From Actinomadura opuntiae (GTDB lineage: Bacteria > Actinomycetota > Actinomycetes > Streptosporangiales > Streptosporangiaceae): DNA of 64,000 nt. Positions within the stretch are counted from its first letter, which is position 1, and each line of letters starts with the position of its first letter. Both the position numbers and the translations under genes were made by a program. Under the pieces are notes generated by a model. The model ran no database searches. It was not told the DNA's origin and was given only the letters and a program-made list of their open reading frames with translations. Shown piece by piece: positions 51,885-60,352 of this stretch. The DNA lies in the NCBI RefSeq assembly GCF_030283205.1, contig NZ_JASNWF010000007.1, forward strand, positions 1 through 64,000. Reading direction: 5' to 3'.

Positions 51885-52385
51885 TCAGGGCTTGGCCTTG
51901 TTCTTCGGCTTGGGCTGCAGGCGGCGGTAGCCGGGGTGGACGTCGGGGCGCAGGCCCTGCTGGTCGGCGACGCGGCGCAGCAGCCCGAGGAGCTGGTCGT
52001 GCTCCTCCGGGGTCAGGGCCTCGCAGAGCCGCTGTTCATGGGTCATGCCGACCTGGGCGAGTTCGGCCAGGAGCGCTTCGCCCTTTTCGGTGAGGTGCAG
52101 CGCGTAGATCCGGCGGTCGGCCGGGTTCCGGCGGCGCTCGATCAGGCCGCGCTCCTCCAGCTCGTCGGCGAACGGGACGAACCGGCTCGGCGGCATGCCC
52201 AGGGCGTCGGCGAGTTCGCGCTGGCTGCGGCCGGGGACGGTGGCCAGCATGCGCAGCAGTCCGGCCTGCGCGGGGGTCAGGTCGAGGCCGGCGACCCGTT
52301 CGGCGAACAGGCCGGCGGCGTGCGCTCCGAGCTGGGCCAGCAGGAAGGCGACCCCCGTCCGGGGCGCGGGTGCGCTCGCGGTCAT
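51885..52385 (-). CDS. MarR family transcriptional regulator
   Basis: A 166-aa winged-helix regulator. The central DNA-binding part reads LTPAQAGLLRMLATVPGRSQ, then LADALGMPPSRFVPFADELE and the wing segment RRRNPADRRIYALHLTEKG with the conserved D-R pair. The C-terminal tail is basic (KPKNKAKP). The ATG at 52385 is preferred over an in-frame upstream GTG/ATG region that would overlap the promoter. It is divergent from a predicted membrane protein gene and probably controls it and itself through the A/T-rich 81-bp gap. Confidence 0.88.
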   Translation of the reverse strand: MTASAPAPRTGVAFLLAQLGAHAAGLFAERVAGLDLTPAQAGLLRMLATVPGRSQRELADALGMPPSRFVPFADELEERGLIERRRNPADRRIYALHLTEKGEALLAELAQVGMTHEQRLCEALTPEEHDQLLGLLRRVADQQGLRPDVHPGYRRLQPKPKNKAKP

Positions 52386-52402
52386 GGCGACATCGTAGCC
52401 TC

Positions 52403-52443
52403 TTGACATCGTTCTACTTTGTAATCATTATCGAGCGTATACG
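52403..52443 (+). promoter_or_regulatory. Sigma-70-type promoter and palindrome upstream of the membrane protein gene
   Basis: TTGACA at 52403-52408, 17 bases, then CATTAT at 52426-52431 gives a good housekeeping-type promoter reading rightward. The palindrome CGTATACG (52436-52443) lies at the expected transcription start and may be a MarR site. Confidence 0.5.
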
Positions 52444-52466
52444 AACTGTCGAGAGGGAGAGAGACC

Positions 52467-53177
52467 ATGACCACCGAGACCGTCCGGCCGGGCGCGCGAC
52501 CCGGCCGCCGTCCGCAGTCCGGGCCGCCGCTGCTGCTGCCCGTCCTCGTCTTCACCGCGCTGACCATCGCCTACGTGGTGGCCAACCGGTCCACGCCCCA
52601 TCCCGACGCCTCCGGCGCCGAGGTGCTCAAGTACGCCCAGGACCATGGCACCGCCATCAAGGCGGGCACCTTCCTGCTGCTCGGCTCCGCGTTCCCGCTC
52701 ATCGTTGCCGCCGGGACGCTCTACCGGCGTCTGCGCGCGCTGGGCATCACCGCGCCGGGATCGGCGATCACCCTGGCCGGCGGCATCCTCGCGGCCGCCA
52801 TGCTCGCGCTCAGCGCGATGTTCGGATGGGCCGGCGGCCGGCTGCCCGCGGACGCGAGCCCGGCGCTCGCACGGGCCCTGGCCGATCTGTCGTTCCTGTC
52901 CGGCGGCCCCGGCTACGCGGCGGCGTTCGCGCTGCTCATCGCGGGTCTGTCGGTGACGGGACTGCTGGCCGGACTGCTGCCGCGGCCGGTCGCGTGGATC
53001 GGGCTGGCGATCGCCCTGGCCGGCATGGTCGGGACGCTGACGCTGGTGGGTTCCGGATTCGCGTTCCTCGTCCCCGTCGTGCGCTTCGGTGGCCTGCTGT
53101 GGCTGATCGCCGCGGCCGCGCTGATGCCACGCACCCGCCACGAGGTGCGGTCCCGGGACGAGTCGGCGCCGGCGTGA
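52467..53177 (+). CDS. Predicted multi-pass membrane protein (DUF4386-like)
   Basis: A 236-aa hydrophobic protein with about six transmembrane segments (near residues 20-40, 67-85, 98-118, 148-168, 172-195 and 200-220) and short loops. A soluble loop after the first helix (NRSTPHPDASGAEVLKYAQD) resembles DUF4386-type proteins. No transport or catalytic motif is recognised. GAGAGGGAGAGAGACC precedes the ATG. It is divergent from the MarR gene, which suggests inducible expression. Confidence 0.75.
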   Translation: MTTETVRPGARPGRRPQSGPPLLLPVLVFTALTIAYVVANRSTPHPDASGAEVLKYAQDHGTAIKAGTFLLLGSAFPLIVAAGTLYRRLRALGITAPGSAITLAGGILAAAMLALSAMFGWAGGRLPADASPALARALADLSFLSGGPGYAAAFALLIAGLSVTGLLAGLLPRPVAWIGLAIALAGMVGTLTLVGSGFAFLVPVVRFGGLLWLIAAAALMPRTRHEVRSRDESAPA

Positions 53178-53182
53178 CCGGG

Positions 53183-54100
53183 CTACCGCTGGGAGGCGCG
53201 GCCGGACGAGGTCGCGCGGGCGAGGGCGGCGACGACGCTCGCGCACGCGTGCTCGACGGCCGCGATTCCCTTCTCCAGCGTCGGGTCGCGCTCGGAGACG
53301 GCCGCGACCAGGAACAGCCGGCCGGCGTCGCGGACCAGGCCGATGCTGTTGACCGTCCAGCGCCCGCCGTGGATCTCGCGGGGCAGCCAGCCGTTCTTGA
53401 GCGCGACCTCCGCCCCGTCCCCGGCCGCGGCGCTCACCCCCCATGCCTGCTCGGACGTCACGTCCGCCATCAGCTTCCGCAGGTAGCGGCGGGCTGACGC
53501 GTGCAGGGGAGAGCGGCCGGACACGAGCGAGGCCAGCAGGCGGACCTGGTCGGCGGCGCCGGTCGTGGTCGATCCCCAGGCCCCGCCCGTACCGGGGGTC
53601 GTGTCGCGCAGGCCGATCCTTCGGTTGGCGGCCGCCAGCCCGGACGCCCCGCCGATCTCGTTCCACAGCGCGCTGGCCGCGTCATTGTCGCTGATCCTGA
53701 TCGCCTTCTCGGCGAGCATCCGCTCCGCTGCGGTGAGGACGCGCTTCTCCCGCTGTGCGCGCAGGAGCAGGGCGATGACGATGTCGACCTTGACGATGCT
53801 GGCGGTCGCCGTCCGCAGGTCGCCGTTGTAGGTGTAGCCGAGGCCGGAGCCGACTTCGCGGACCGATACCGACAGGTCGCCGGGCATGCGGTCGAGGTAG
53901 CGGTCGAGTGCGCGGGTCAGGGCCGCGCGCTCCGACCGGCCGAACGCGGGAGGGCTGGACGGTGCGGGCATCGGACTTCCGGTGGGCGATGGTGCCGGCG
54001 CGCGGGACGGGACCGTCTCCCGGACGACGACGGATGAGCCTGCCGCCAGTATGGCGGCGGCGCCGGCGATCGCCGCGACCAGGAGCGCGATCGGCCTCAT
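53183..54100 (-). CDS. Serine hydrolase of the class A beta-lactamase fold, exported
   Basis: A 305-aa protein with a signal peptide or lipobox-free anchor (IALLVAAIAGAAAILAAGSS, about 4-23), a Pro/Ser-rich linker (SRAPAPSPTGSPMPAPSS), then a beta-lactamase-like domain. SxxK is SIVK (Ser101-Lys104) and SDN is at 137-139 (ISDNDA). The KTG-type triad on strand b3 appears as KNG (VALKNGWLP), an unusual change. No clear Glu166-containing omega loop was identified. It may be a penicillin-binding-like hydrolase and not an antibiotic-resistance enzyme. Start at ATG 54100 (MRPIALLV). Confidence 0.8.
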   Translation of the reverse strand: MRPIALLVAAIAGAAAILAAGSSVVVRETVPSRAPAPSPTGSPMPAPSSPPAFGRSERAALTRALDRYLDRMPGDLSVSVREVGSGLGYTYNGDLRTATASIVKVDIVIALLLRAQREKRVLTAAERMLAEKAIRISDNDAASALWNEIGGASGLAAANRRIGLRDTTPGTGGAWGSTTTGAADQVRLLASLVSGRSPLHASARRYLRKLMADVTSEQAWGVSAAAGDGAEVALKNGWLPREIHGGRWTVNSIGLVRDAGRLFLVAAVSERDPTLEKGIAAVEHACASVVAALARATSSGRASQR

Positions 54101-54174
54101 GGCGGCGGGGACGGGACGTCGGAATCCATGATCGCGAGTCTTCTGAGCCGGCCGTTGCCTTGCCGTTAACCGAA

Positions 54175-54207
54175 TTGCATGCACTGCATCCATTGCATAC
54201 AATGCGT
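54175..54207. promoter_or_regulatory. Direct repeats overlapping the GntR gene start (putative GntR operator)
   Basis: TTGCATGCACTGCAT (54175-54189) and TTGCATACAATGCGT (54193-54207) are near-identical 15-mers, 18 bp apart, each itself partly palindromic (GCATACAATGC). The second overlaps the presumed ATG at 54202. Sites of the ATTGTATGCAAT type are common for FCD-type GntR regulators, so autoregulation is likely. Confidence 0.65.
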
Positions 54208-54837
54208 GCCGTGCAGGCTGATGTGGTGTACCGGCGGCTCCGCGACCTGATCGTCGCGGGGCGGTACATGCCGGGGGAGCGGCTCACCGAGCTGTCGGTG
54301 AGCGCGGCGCTGGAGGTGAGCCGGACGCCGGTCCGCGAGGCGCTCCGCCGGCTCCAGAGCGACGGGCTCGTCCAGGGGACCGGGCGGGGCGTCGTGGTGA
54401 ACGCGCTGGGCGCGGAGCGGCTCGGGCACGCCTACGAGGTGCGCGCCGCGCTCGAGGCGCTCACCGCCGAACTCGCCGCCGACCGGCAGCGGGCCGGCCG
54501 CGTCCCGCCCGCCGAGCTGGCCGATCTGGAGCGGGACGCGCTGCTGCTCGAGGAGGTCACGGCGGCCGGCGACCTCGACCGGGCGGTCGCGCTCAACCGG
54601 GAGTTCCACCGCGGGATCGCCGAGCTGGCCGGCAACCCGATCGCGCTGGAGACCCTCGACCGGCTGTGGGATCGGATCATCGTCTCCACCCGCGAGTCGC
54701 TCACCGCTCCGGACCGCCCGGAGACGGTCGCCGGCGGGCATCGCCGCCTGCTGCGCGCGATCGAGGCGGGCGACCGGGAGCTCGCCGGGCGCATCGCCGC
54801 GGAGCACGCCCGCGCCACCGGCGCGGCTTTCGTCTGA
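54202..54837 (+). CDS. GntR family regulator, FCD (FadR-like) subfamily
   Basis: A 211-aa regulator. N-terminal winged helix (VYRRLRDLIVAGRYMPGERL, then VSRTPVREALRRLQSDGLV, residues about 8-70) and an all-helical FCD ligand domain (YEVRAALEALTAELAA, NREFHRGIAELAGNP, HRRLLRAIEAGD) with Asp/His positions that usually hold a metal. ATG 54202 lies within the operator-like repeat and has no ribosome-binding site, so translation may be leaderless; GTG at 54211 is an alternative. An OsmC gene follows after 15 bases and is probably co-transcribed. Confidence 0.88.
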   Translation: MRAVQADVVYRRLRDLIVAGRYMPGERLTELSVSAALEVSRTPVREALRRLQSDGLVQGTGRGVVVNALGAERLGHAYEVRAALEALTAELAADRQRAGRVPPAELADLERDALLLEEVTAAGDLDRAVALNREFHRGIAELAGNPIALETLDRLWDRIIVSTRESLTAPDRPETVAGGHRRLLRAIEAGDRELAGRIAAEHARATGAAFV

Positions 54838-54852
54838 CAGGGAGGATGTGCG

Positions 54853-55323
54853 ATGCCGAAGACCCACCACTACGAGGTGACGGTGACCTGGACGGGCGAC
54901 ACCGGTTCCGGGACGAGTTCCTATCGCGCCTACGACAGGTCCCATGACGTGGAGGCCGACGGCAAGCCGCCGATAGCGGGCAGCGCCGACCCCGCCTTCC
55001 GCGGCGACCCGGCCAAATGGAACCCGGAGGAACTGCTCGTCGCATCGCTGTCGCAGTGCCACATGCTGTGGTTCCTCGCCCTCTGCGCGCAGGACGGCAT
55101 CGTGGTCACGGGCTACACCGACCGCCCGCACGGAACGATGGTCGAGACGCCGGACGGATCGGGCCGGTTCGAGGAGGTCGTGCTGCGTCCCAAGGTGACG
55201 CTGGCGGATCAGGCGCGGGTCGCTGACGTGGCGAAGGTGCACGCACGGGCCCACGAGATGTGCTTCATCGCCAACTCGATGAACTTCCCGGTCCGGCACG
55301 AACCCGAGACGGTGACGGTCTGA
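54853..55323 (+). CDS. OsmC family protein (peroxiredoxin-like)
   Basis: A 156-aa OsmC/Ohr-type protein. The two active cysteines are in LSQCHMLWFL and HEMCFIANSMNFPV, and the family start DPAKWNPEELLVASLSQCHM is clear (about 55-74). These enzymes reduce organic hydroperoxides with dihydrolipoamide or similar thiols. GGGAGG precedes the ATG. It sits 15 bases downstream of the GntR gene, and that regulator probably controls it. A LysR gene follows 28 bases later. Confidence 0.9.
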   Translation: MPKTHHYEVTVTWTGDTGSGTSSYRAYDRSHDVEADGKPPIAGSADPAFRGDPAKWNPEELLVASLSQCHMLWFLALCAQDGIVVTGYTDRPHGTMVETPDGSGRFEEVVLRPKVTLADQARVADVAKVHARAHEMCFIANSMNFPVRHEPETVTV

Positions 55324-55351
55324 CGCGGCCGACTGATGAGATGCTGGCGAG

Positions 55352-56254
55352 ATGATCGGATCCCGCCAGCTCGAGTACTTCCGGGCCGTCGCACGCGAGC
55401 TGCACTTCACCCGCGCCGCCGAGGCGCTGCGGATAGCGCAGCCCGCGCTGTCCCAGCAGATCCGCAAGCTCGAACGGCAACTCGGCGTCGCCCTGTTCGA
55501 GCGCAACAACCACCGCGTGGAACTGACTCCGGCGGGCGCGGCCCTGCTGGAGCACGCCGAGCGGATCCTCGCCGACATCGCGGCGGTGGACGAGGAGATG
55601 CGCGGCTGGGCCGGAGGGACGCGCGGCCGCATCCGGCTGGGCGGCGCGCGCGGGCTGACGGCGCGGCTGGCCCGACTGCTGGCCGCGTTCTCCGCCGAGT
55701 TCCCCGGCGTCGTCGTCGAACTGCTCGAGATGAACACCGGGGAGATGGTCGCGGGCCTGCACGGAGGGCGGCTGGACGCGGCGACCCTCGTCCGGCTGCC
55801 CCCGCAGGAGGAGGGTCGCCGGCTCGCGTCGCTGCCGCTCGGCGAGGAGCCGCTCGTCCTCGTCACGGCGGAGTCGGCGCCCCTGGCGGGCCGCTACCGC
55901 GTGCCGGTCTCGGCCCTGGACGGCATCGACCTCGTCTGCTACCCGCAGGGGTCGGTGATCCGGGAGATCGTGCTGTCGGCCCTCGCGGACGCCGGGGCGG
56001 CGGCGCGGATCCGGTTCGAGACCCGCGAGTACAGCACCGCGCGGGCCATGGCGAGCGTGGGGCTCGCCGCGGCCGTCATGCCGCGCTCGGTCGCCGAGGA
56101 GCCCGGGCTGCCGATCGGTGTCGTCCGGCTCGACCCCGAGCCGACCTGGGCGCCGTCGCTTGCCTGGCCGGCGGGGCGCCGGCCGGGCCCGGCGCTGGCG
56201 GCCTTCATCGCCTTCATGGAGCGCCATCCGGAACTCGCGTCCGTCGGTTCATAA
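55352..56254 (+). CDS. LysR family transcriptional regulator
   Basis: A 300-aa LTTR. The N-terminal helix-turn-helix is textbook (LEYFRAVARELHFTRAAEAL, then IAQPALSQQIRKLERQLG, residues 7-45), and the effector domain has the usual two-lobed layout (RIRLGGARGLTARLARLLAAF, then LLEMNTGEMVAGL). It shares direction with the decarboxylase-hydrolase fusion gene that starts 110 bases later. The palindrome ATGTCTTGGACAT lies between them and may be its site. Such regulators often need the substrate of the adjacent pathway, possibly an aromatic breakdown product here (inference). Confidence 0.9.
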   Translation: MIGSRQLEYFRAVARELHFTRAAEALRIAQPALSQQIRKLERQLGVALFERNNHRVELTPAGAALLEHAERILADIAAVDEEMRGWAGGTRGRIRLGGARGLTARLARLLAAFSAEFPGVVVELLEMNTGEMVAGLHGGRLDAATLVRLPPQEEGRRLASLPLGEEPLVLVTAESAPLAGRYRVPVSALDGIDLVCYPQGSVIREIVLSALADAGAAARIRFETREYSTARAMASVGLAAAVMPRSVAEEPGLPIGVVRLDPEPTWAPSLAWPAGRRPGPALAAFIAFMERHPELASVGS

Positions 56255-56281
56255 GTTCTAGATCTGACCGACAGCTCTTTT

Positions 56282-56294
56282 ATGTCTTGGACAT
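56282..56294. promoter_or_regulatory. Palindrome ATGTC-TTG-GACAT upstream of the fusion gene
   Basis: Perfect 5-bp arms, 71 bases before the start at 56365 and in an A/T-richer stretch. It is a candidate LysR or other regulator site. Its partner is not proven. Confidence 0.4.
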
Positions 56295-56364
56295 CTGATG
56301 AGCCGACGCGCGACGATCAACGTGTTCCGCACAGCGCGGGGCTACTGGGACGAGGAGCTTCACG

Positions 56365-57528
56365 ATGAACCGTGACGAGCGTGCGCGCAGGACGTACGAG
56401 GGCTTGATCGGCGTGCCGGCGGAGGAGGCGTTCGCCGATGTGCGCCGCGTTTCTCCGCAGATGTACGAGACGGTGCTGGAAGGGGCGTTCGGCGGTCCGC
56501 TGGCGCGTTCCGAGCTGAGCCGCCGGGAGCGGGAGCTGGCGAGCGCGGCGATCGTGGCGGCCCTCGGCGGGGCCGACCGGCGCCTGGCCAGCCATGTGCG
56601 CGGGGCGCTCCACCAGGGAGTCGCGCCGCACGAACTGCTCGCGCTGGCCGAGCACGTCGCGGTCTACGCGGGGTTCCCGCGCGCGTTGAACGCGCTGGAC
56701 GTGGTCGACGAGGTGCTCCGGGAGGCGGGCGCCCCCGACCAGCCGGTGCTGCACCGCGTCCAGTTGGACGACCACGAAACGGTCGTCGCGCAGAAGGGCG
56801 ACCACGGCCCCGCGGTGATCCTCTCCCATTCCCTCGGTGTCGACTGGCGCATGTGGGAGCCGGTCATGGAGCGCCTGTCGCAAGGCCGCCGCGTCTTCGC
56901 CTACGACTTCCGCGGCCACGGGGGCGCGGCCGGCGCGCCCCGGCCGTTCTCCATGGACGACCTCGCCCGCGACATGGGCGGCGTCCTGGACGCGTTCGGC
57001 GTGGACCGTGCGCACGTCGTCGGGCTGTCCATGGGCGGCGGCATCGCGCAGACGTTCGCGGTGCGCTCGCCGGAGCGGGTCGAGTCCCTGACCCTGATGG
57101 CCACGACCGACCACGCGTTCGCCGCGTTCGAGGACCGCGCCCGCTCGGGGGAGGAGGACGGTATGGAGGCGCAGATCGTCCCGACCCTGACGCGCTGGTT
57201 CACCGCGCCCGCGCTCGCCACGAACGGGTGGGGCGTGCAGTACGCGCGGGAGCTCATCCGGCGCTTCGACCCCGCCGACTGGGCCGCGGCCTGGCGCGCC
57301 TTCAAGGACGTCGACGTCCAGGGGAAGCTGGCCGGGCTCCAGGCGCCGACCCTGGTGCTGGTGGGGGAGGAGGACTACTCGACCACGCCCGAGATCATGT
57401 CGGGGGTCGCCGAGCGCATCCCCGGATCGACGTACCAGGTGCTGCCGGGAACGCCGCACATGCAGACGCTCGAACAGCCCGCCCTCGTCGCCGACGCGCT
57501 GGACCGCTTCCTCCCCGCCGACCGCTAG
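56365..57528 (+). CDS. Carboxymuconolactone decarboxylase-like / alpha/beta hydrolase fusion
   Basis: A 387-aa two-domain protein. Residues about 5-125 are carboxymuconolactone-decarboxylase-like (YEGLIGVPAEEAFADV, LSRRERELASAAIVAAL, HVRGALHQGVAPHELLALA). Residues about 135-385 are an alpha/beta hydrolase with oxyanion region ILSHSLGVDWRMWEPV, nucleophile GLSMGG and a late GTPHMQTLEQP His motif, as in 3-oxoadipate enol-lactonases. The known actinobacterial PcaL fusion has the hydrolase first and the decarboxylase second; here the order is reversed. No other protocatechuate genes lie nearby and the CMD part lacks an obvious CxxC pair. The substrate is therefore uncertain. Confidence 0.85.
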   Translation: MNRDERARRTYEGLIGVPAEEAFADVRRVSPQMYETVLEGAFGGPLARSELSRRERELASAAIVAALGGADRRLASHVRGALHQGVAPHELLALAEHVAVYAGFPRALNALDVVDEVLREAGAPDQPVLHRVQLDDHETVVAQKGDHGPAVILSHSLGVDWRMWEPVMERLSQGRRVFAYDFRGHGGAAGAPRPFSMDDLARDMGGVLDAFGVDRAHVVGLSMGGGIAQTFAVRSPERVESLTLMATTDHAFAAFEDRARSGEEDGMEAQIVPTLTRWFTAPALATNGWGVQYARELIRRFDPADWAAAWRAFKDVDVQGKLAGLQAPTLVLVGEEDYSTTPEIMSGVAERIPGSTYQVLPGTPHMQTLEQPALVADALDRFLPADR

Positions 57529-57646
57529 AGCGACATGCGCGCAGACCCGTCCGTCCGGGCGGATCTTCGCGCTCGCCCGTGCGGGGGAAGCGTGTGGTTC
57601 CCGCGGGGGAGGCGGGTCCGGTGCCGTCGCCTCGAAACTCTCCACC

Positions 57647-58651
57647 ATGAGCGATGCGCTGGAAACGCCGGTGAGCGGAACCGCGGTACCGGTCGACGGG
57701 ATTGGCCCCAGATGGACAGCGGCCCGTAAGGCGGCCGGCTACGGCGCCGCTTTATCGCTGTCCCTCTACCTTGCGGTGAAGGTCGTCTGGGTGGGGGCGG
57801 CGCTGCTGGGGCACACGCCGTCCAATTTCGGCGACGGCGACTGGATCGTGCTGAATACGGTCACCGTGGGCATGTCGGTCGTCGGCGTCGTCCTCGGGCT
57901 GGGCCTGGCGCAGCGATGGGGACGCCGCGTACCGGCGCCGCCGCTGGTCTTCTGCGCCTGGACGGGCGCCGGGTTCCTCATCCCGATGATCCCCTACATG
58001 GTGCTCAGCGCCTTCGTGGGAGGGGATTCGGACGGCGGCGGCTCGGGCGGCGGCTCGGGCGGCGGTGACGCCGCCCCGTCGTGGGAGATGGTCTTCATCG
58101 GCGTGGGTTTCGCGGGCATGGCCGTGGGGCTGGCCGTCGGGCTCCCGATTTACATGCGGGAAAGATGGCCGGCCGCGTTCCTCGGACGGGTCGATGATCG
58201 CGGGCCGGCGCACCTCGGGCGCTACCGCCTCGGGGTTCTGTACGGCCTGGTCGCGGCGCTCGCCCTCCTGTGGACGTACTGGGCGGCGGGCGGGACGCTC
58301 GGTCTCGAACACCGCGACATGATGGACGCCAACGGGCGGTTGCTTGTCGCCAACTCGGCTCTGTGGGCGGTCATGGGCGCCGCTGCGATCCGGACGATCG
58401 CTGCGGGACGTTCGAGGATTCCCTTGTGGATCCCCATGGCGCTGGGCTTCACCGCGTCGGGCTCGATGTTCGCATGGGCGGCGTGGAAGCTGCCCTGGGC
58501 ACTCATCCGCCCGGGCGGCTATACGCCCGTCGAGTACGTCGGCGTCTCGTTGATCGAGTACGGGCTGAGCATCACCGCCGGGATCGTGATGCTGGCCGCT
58601 CTCCTCAAGGCGGCGCGGCCAACCTCCGGCCTCAGGAGCCTCCCGCGATGA
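57647..58651 (+). CDS. Predicted multi-pass membrane protein
   Basis: A 334-aa protein with about eight hydrophobic segments (near 33-57, 70-88, 100-123, 147-167, 195-213, 232-252, 262-283 and 300-322). A glycine/serine/aspartate-rich loop (GGDSDGGGSGGG, about 125-140) lies outside the third helix. No family is recognised. The last 20 bases of the coding region overlap the end of the convergent TetR gene. Confidence 0.65.
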   Translation: MSDALETPVSGTAVPVDGIGPRWTAARKAAGYGAALSLSLYLAVKVVWVGAALLGHTPSNFGDGDWIVLNTVTVGMSVVGVVLGLGLAQRWGRRVPAPPLVFCAWTGAGFLIPMIPYMVLSAFVGGDSDGGGSGGGSGGGDAAPSWEMVFIGVGFAGMAVGLAVGLPIYMRERWPAAFLGRVDDRGPAHLGRYRLGVLYGLVAALALLWTYWAAGGTLGLEHRDMMDANGRLLVANSALWAVMGAAAIRTIAAGRSRIPLWIPMALGFTASGSMFAWAAWKLPWALIRPGGYTPVEYVGVSLIEYGLSITAGIVMLAALLKAARPTSGLRSLPR

Positions 58652-59213
58652 TCGCCGTCAGGAGTAAGTCGAGGCGGGCGTCGCCATGTCCGGAACGCAG
58701 GCGGCGCCCCTGCGCGAGGGTGGCCAGGCCGTGCAGCGACCCCCAGGTCACCTCGGCCAGCGTCTCCAGGTCCCGCCCGCCCGCGAACGGTTCCAGCGCT
58801 GTAAGGAACTCGCCGAAGGCCTCCCGCAGGGGCGCGGGCGACTCGCCGGTCCCGAACGTCACGTCGATCCGCTGGACGAACATCGCGTCGTACAGCGCGG
58901 GCCGCTCGCGGGCGAAGTCCAGGTAGGCCGCGGCCATGGCGCGCAGGGCGTCCTCGGGCGCCTGCCGGGCGGTCCGCGCCTCGCGCAGCAGGGCGGCCAG
59001 CTCGCCGATCCCGTCGACCGCCACCGCCGCGACGATGGCGTCCTTGCCCTTGAAGTGGCTGTAGAGGACGGGCTGGCTGTACTCGACGCGCTCGGCCAGC
59101 CGCCGGGTCGTCACCGACTCCCAGCCCTCCGCCTCGGCCATCTCCCGGGCGGCCCTGACGATCAGCCGGTGACGTTCTGCTCGTTCGCGCTCACGGCGTT
59201 CTTGTACGGACAC
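58632..59213 (-). CDS. TetR/AcrR family regulator with WHG-type C-terminal domain
   Basis: A 193-aa regulator. Helix-turn-helix at about 16-58 (RLIVRAAREMAEAEGWESVT, then RRLAERVEYSQPVLYSHFKGK) and a C-terminal WHG-type domain (WGSLHGLATLAQGRRLR). The GTG at 59213 (MSVQERRERERAERH) is the likely start. It lies just downstream of a pirin gene on the same strand; a palindrome in the 51-base gap suggests local control. Its 3' end overlaps the convergent membrane protein gene by 20 bases. Confidence 0.88.
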   Translation of the reverse strand: MSVQERRERERAERHRLIVRAAREMAEAEGWESVTTRRLAERVEYSQPVLYSHFKGKDAIVAAVAVDGIGELAALLREARTARQAPEDALRAMAAAYLDFARERPALYDAMFVQRIDVTFGTGESPAPLREAFGEFLTALEPFAGGRDLETLAEVTWGSLHGLATLAQGRRLRSGHGDARLDLLLTAIIAGGS

Positions 59214-59222
59214 GCTCCGATC

Positions 59223-59235
59223 CTAGCATCGCTAG
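59223..59235. promoter_or_regulatory. Palindrome CTAGC-ATC-GCTAG upstream of the TetR gene
   Basis: Perfect 5-bp arms, 10 bases upstream of the GTG start. A TetR autoregulatory operator is a reasonable guess. Confidence 0.5.
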
Positions 59236-59264
59236 ACATGCGAGCAAGGAAATCCGCGCCTGGG

Positions 59265-60230
59265 TCAGCGGACGCGCCCCCGGGGCTTGAGGGGGACGTC
59301 GGGAAGCGCGGGCGCCGCGAGCGGGGGCCCGTCATAGCCGTGCACGGCGCCGAACCGCTCGCCGGACGTCCAGTCCTCGCGCGCCCGGCGGACCTCCTCG
59401 CCCGACCGCGCGACGAAGTTCCACCACATCACCAGCTTCTCCGCGAAAGGCTCGCCGCCCAGCAGCACGAGCCCGCTCGCACCGTCGGCGCGCAGCCGCA
59501 GCTCACGGCGGCCGCATCCGAGGTACACCATCGAGCCCGGCTCCGCGCGTACCCCGTCCACGTCCGTGACGCCCGACATCGTGAGCACCGCGTACTCGAA
59601 GTCCGGCTCGACCGGCAGGCGCACGTCGGCGCCGTCCGCGAGGGCGATGTCCGCGCCGACGATGGGGCTGAACACCGTGCCGGGCGAGACCGCGCCGTCG
59701 AGTTCGCCGAGGATCACCGTCCCGTCGAATCCGGGCCCGCGTACCACGGGAAGGTCGGCGTGGTGCTCGAACGCCGGGTCGGTGTGGCGGTGCGCGTCCG
59801 GCAACGCGACCCACAGTTGCGCACCGTGCAGCGTCGGCGCGTGCTCGCGCGGCGACTCCTCCGAGTGCGCGATGGCCCGCCCGGCCGTCATCAGTCCCAG
59901 CTCACGCGGCCGGACGGTCTGCAGGCTGCCGAGGCTGTCGCGGTGCAGCACCTCCCCGGCGTGCAGCCAGCTCACCGTCTGCAGCCCGATGTGCGGATGC
60001 GGCGGCACCTGCATGCCGGGCTCGCCGGCGATGTCGTCCGGGCCGTAGTGATCGACGAAGCACCAGGCCCCGACCATCCGCCGTCCCAGGCTCGGCAGCA
60101 GCCGCCGGACGAACGTGCTCTCGCCGAGCGGCACCCGCCGGGGCGGCAGCATCTCGTGCACCGGGCCTCCGGCGACGTCATCCCGGCCCCCGCACACGAC
60201 GGCCCCGGGCCGCACGTCAAGATTGCTCAC
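59265..60230 (-). CDS. Pirin family protein
   Basis: A 321-aa double-cupin pirin. The N-terminal cupin has VPPHPHIGLQTVSWLHAGE, with the His residues that bind iron, and SLQTVRPRELGLMTAGRAIAHSE with the later metal ligands. The C-terminal cupin ends in GEPFAEKLVMWWNFVARS, as in most bacterial pirins. Family members have quercetin dioxygenase activity or act as redox-linked regulators; the role here is unknown. The gene directly precedes a TetR gene on the same strand. Confidence 0.92.
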   Translation of the reverse strand: MSNLDVRPGAVVCGGRDDVAGGPVHEMLPPRRVPLGESTFVRRLLPSLGRRMVGAWCFVDHYGPDDIAGEPGMQVPPHPHIGLQTVSWLHAGEVLHRDSLGSLQTVRPRELGLMTAGRAIAHSEESPREHAPTLHGAQLWVALPDAHRHTDPAFEHHADLPVVRGPGFDGTVILGELDGAVSPGTVFSPIVGADIALADGADVRLPVEPDFEYAVLTMSGVTDVDGVRAEPGSMVYLGCGRRELRLRADGASGLVLLGGEPFAEKLVMWWNFVARSGEEVRRAREDWTSGERFGAVHGYDGPPLAAPALPDVPLKPRGRVR

Positions 60231-60352
60231 TGCACCGACTCCTTCATGATGGCCACGCTACGGACCAGTGTGCGCGCAGGGCCGGCCGGGGCCATTCCGC
60301 TCGCGGCGGAGCGCGGAATCGGCGGCGGGCCGCCGGGGTTTGAACGAACGTG

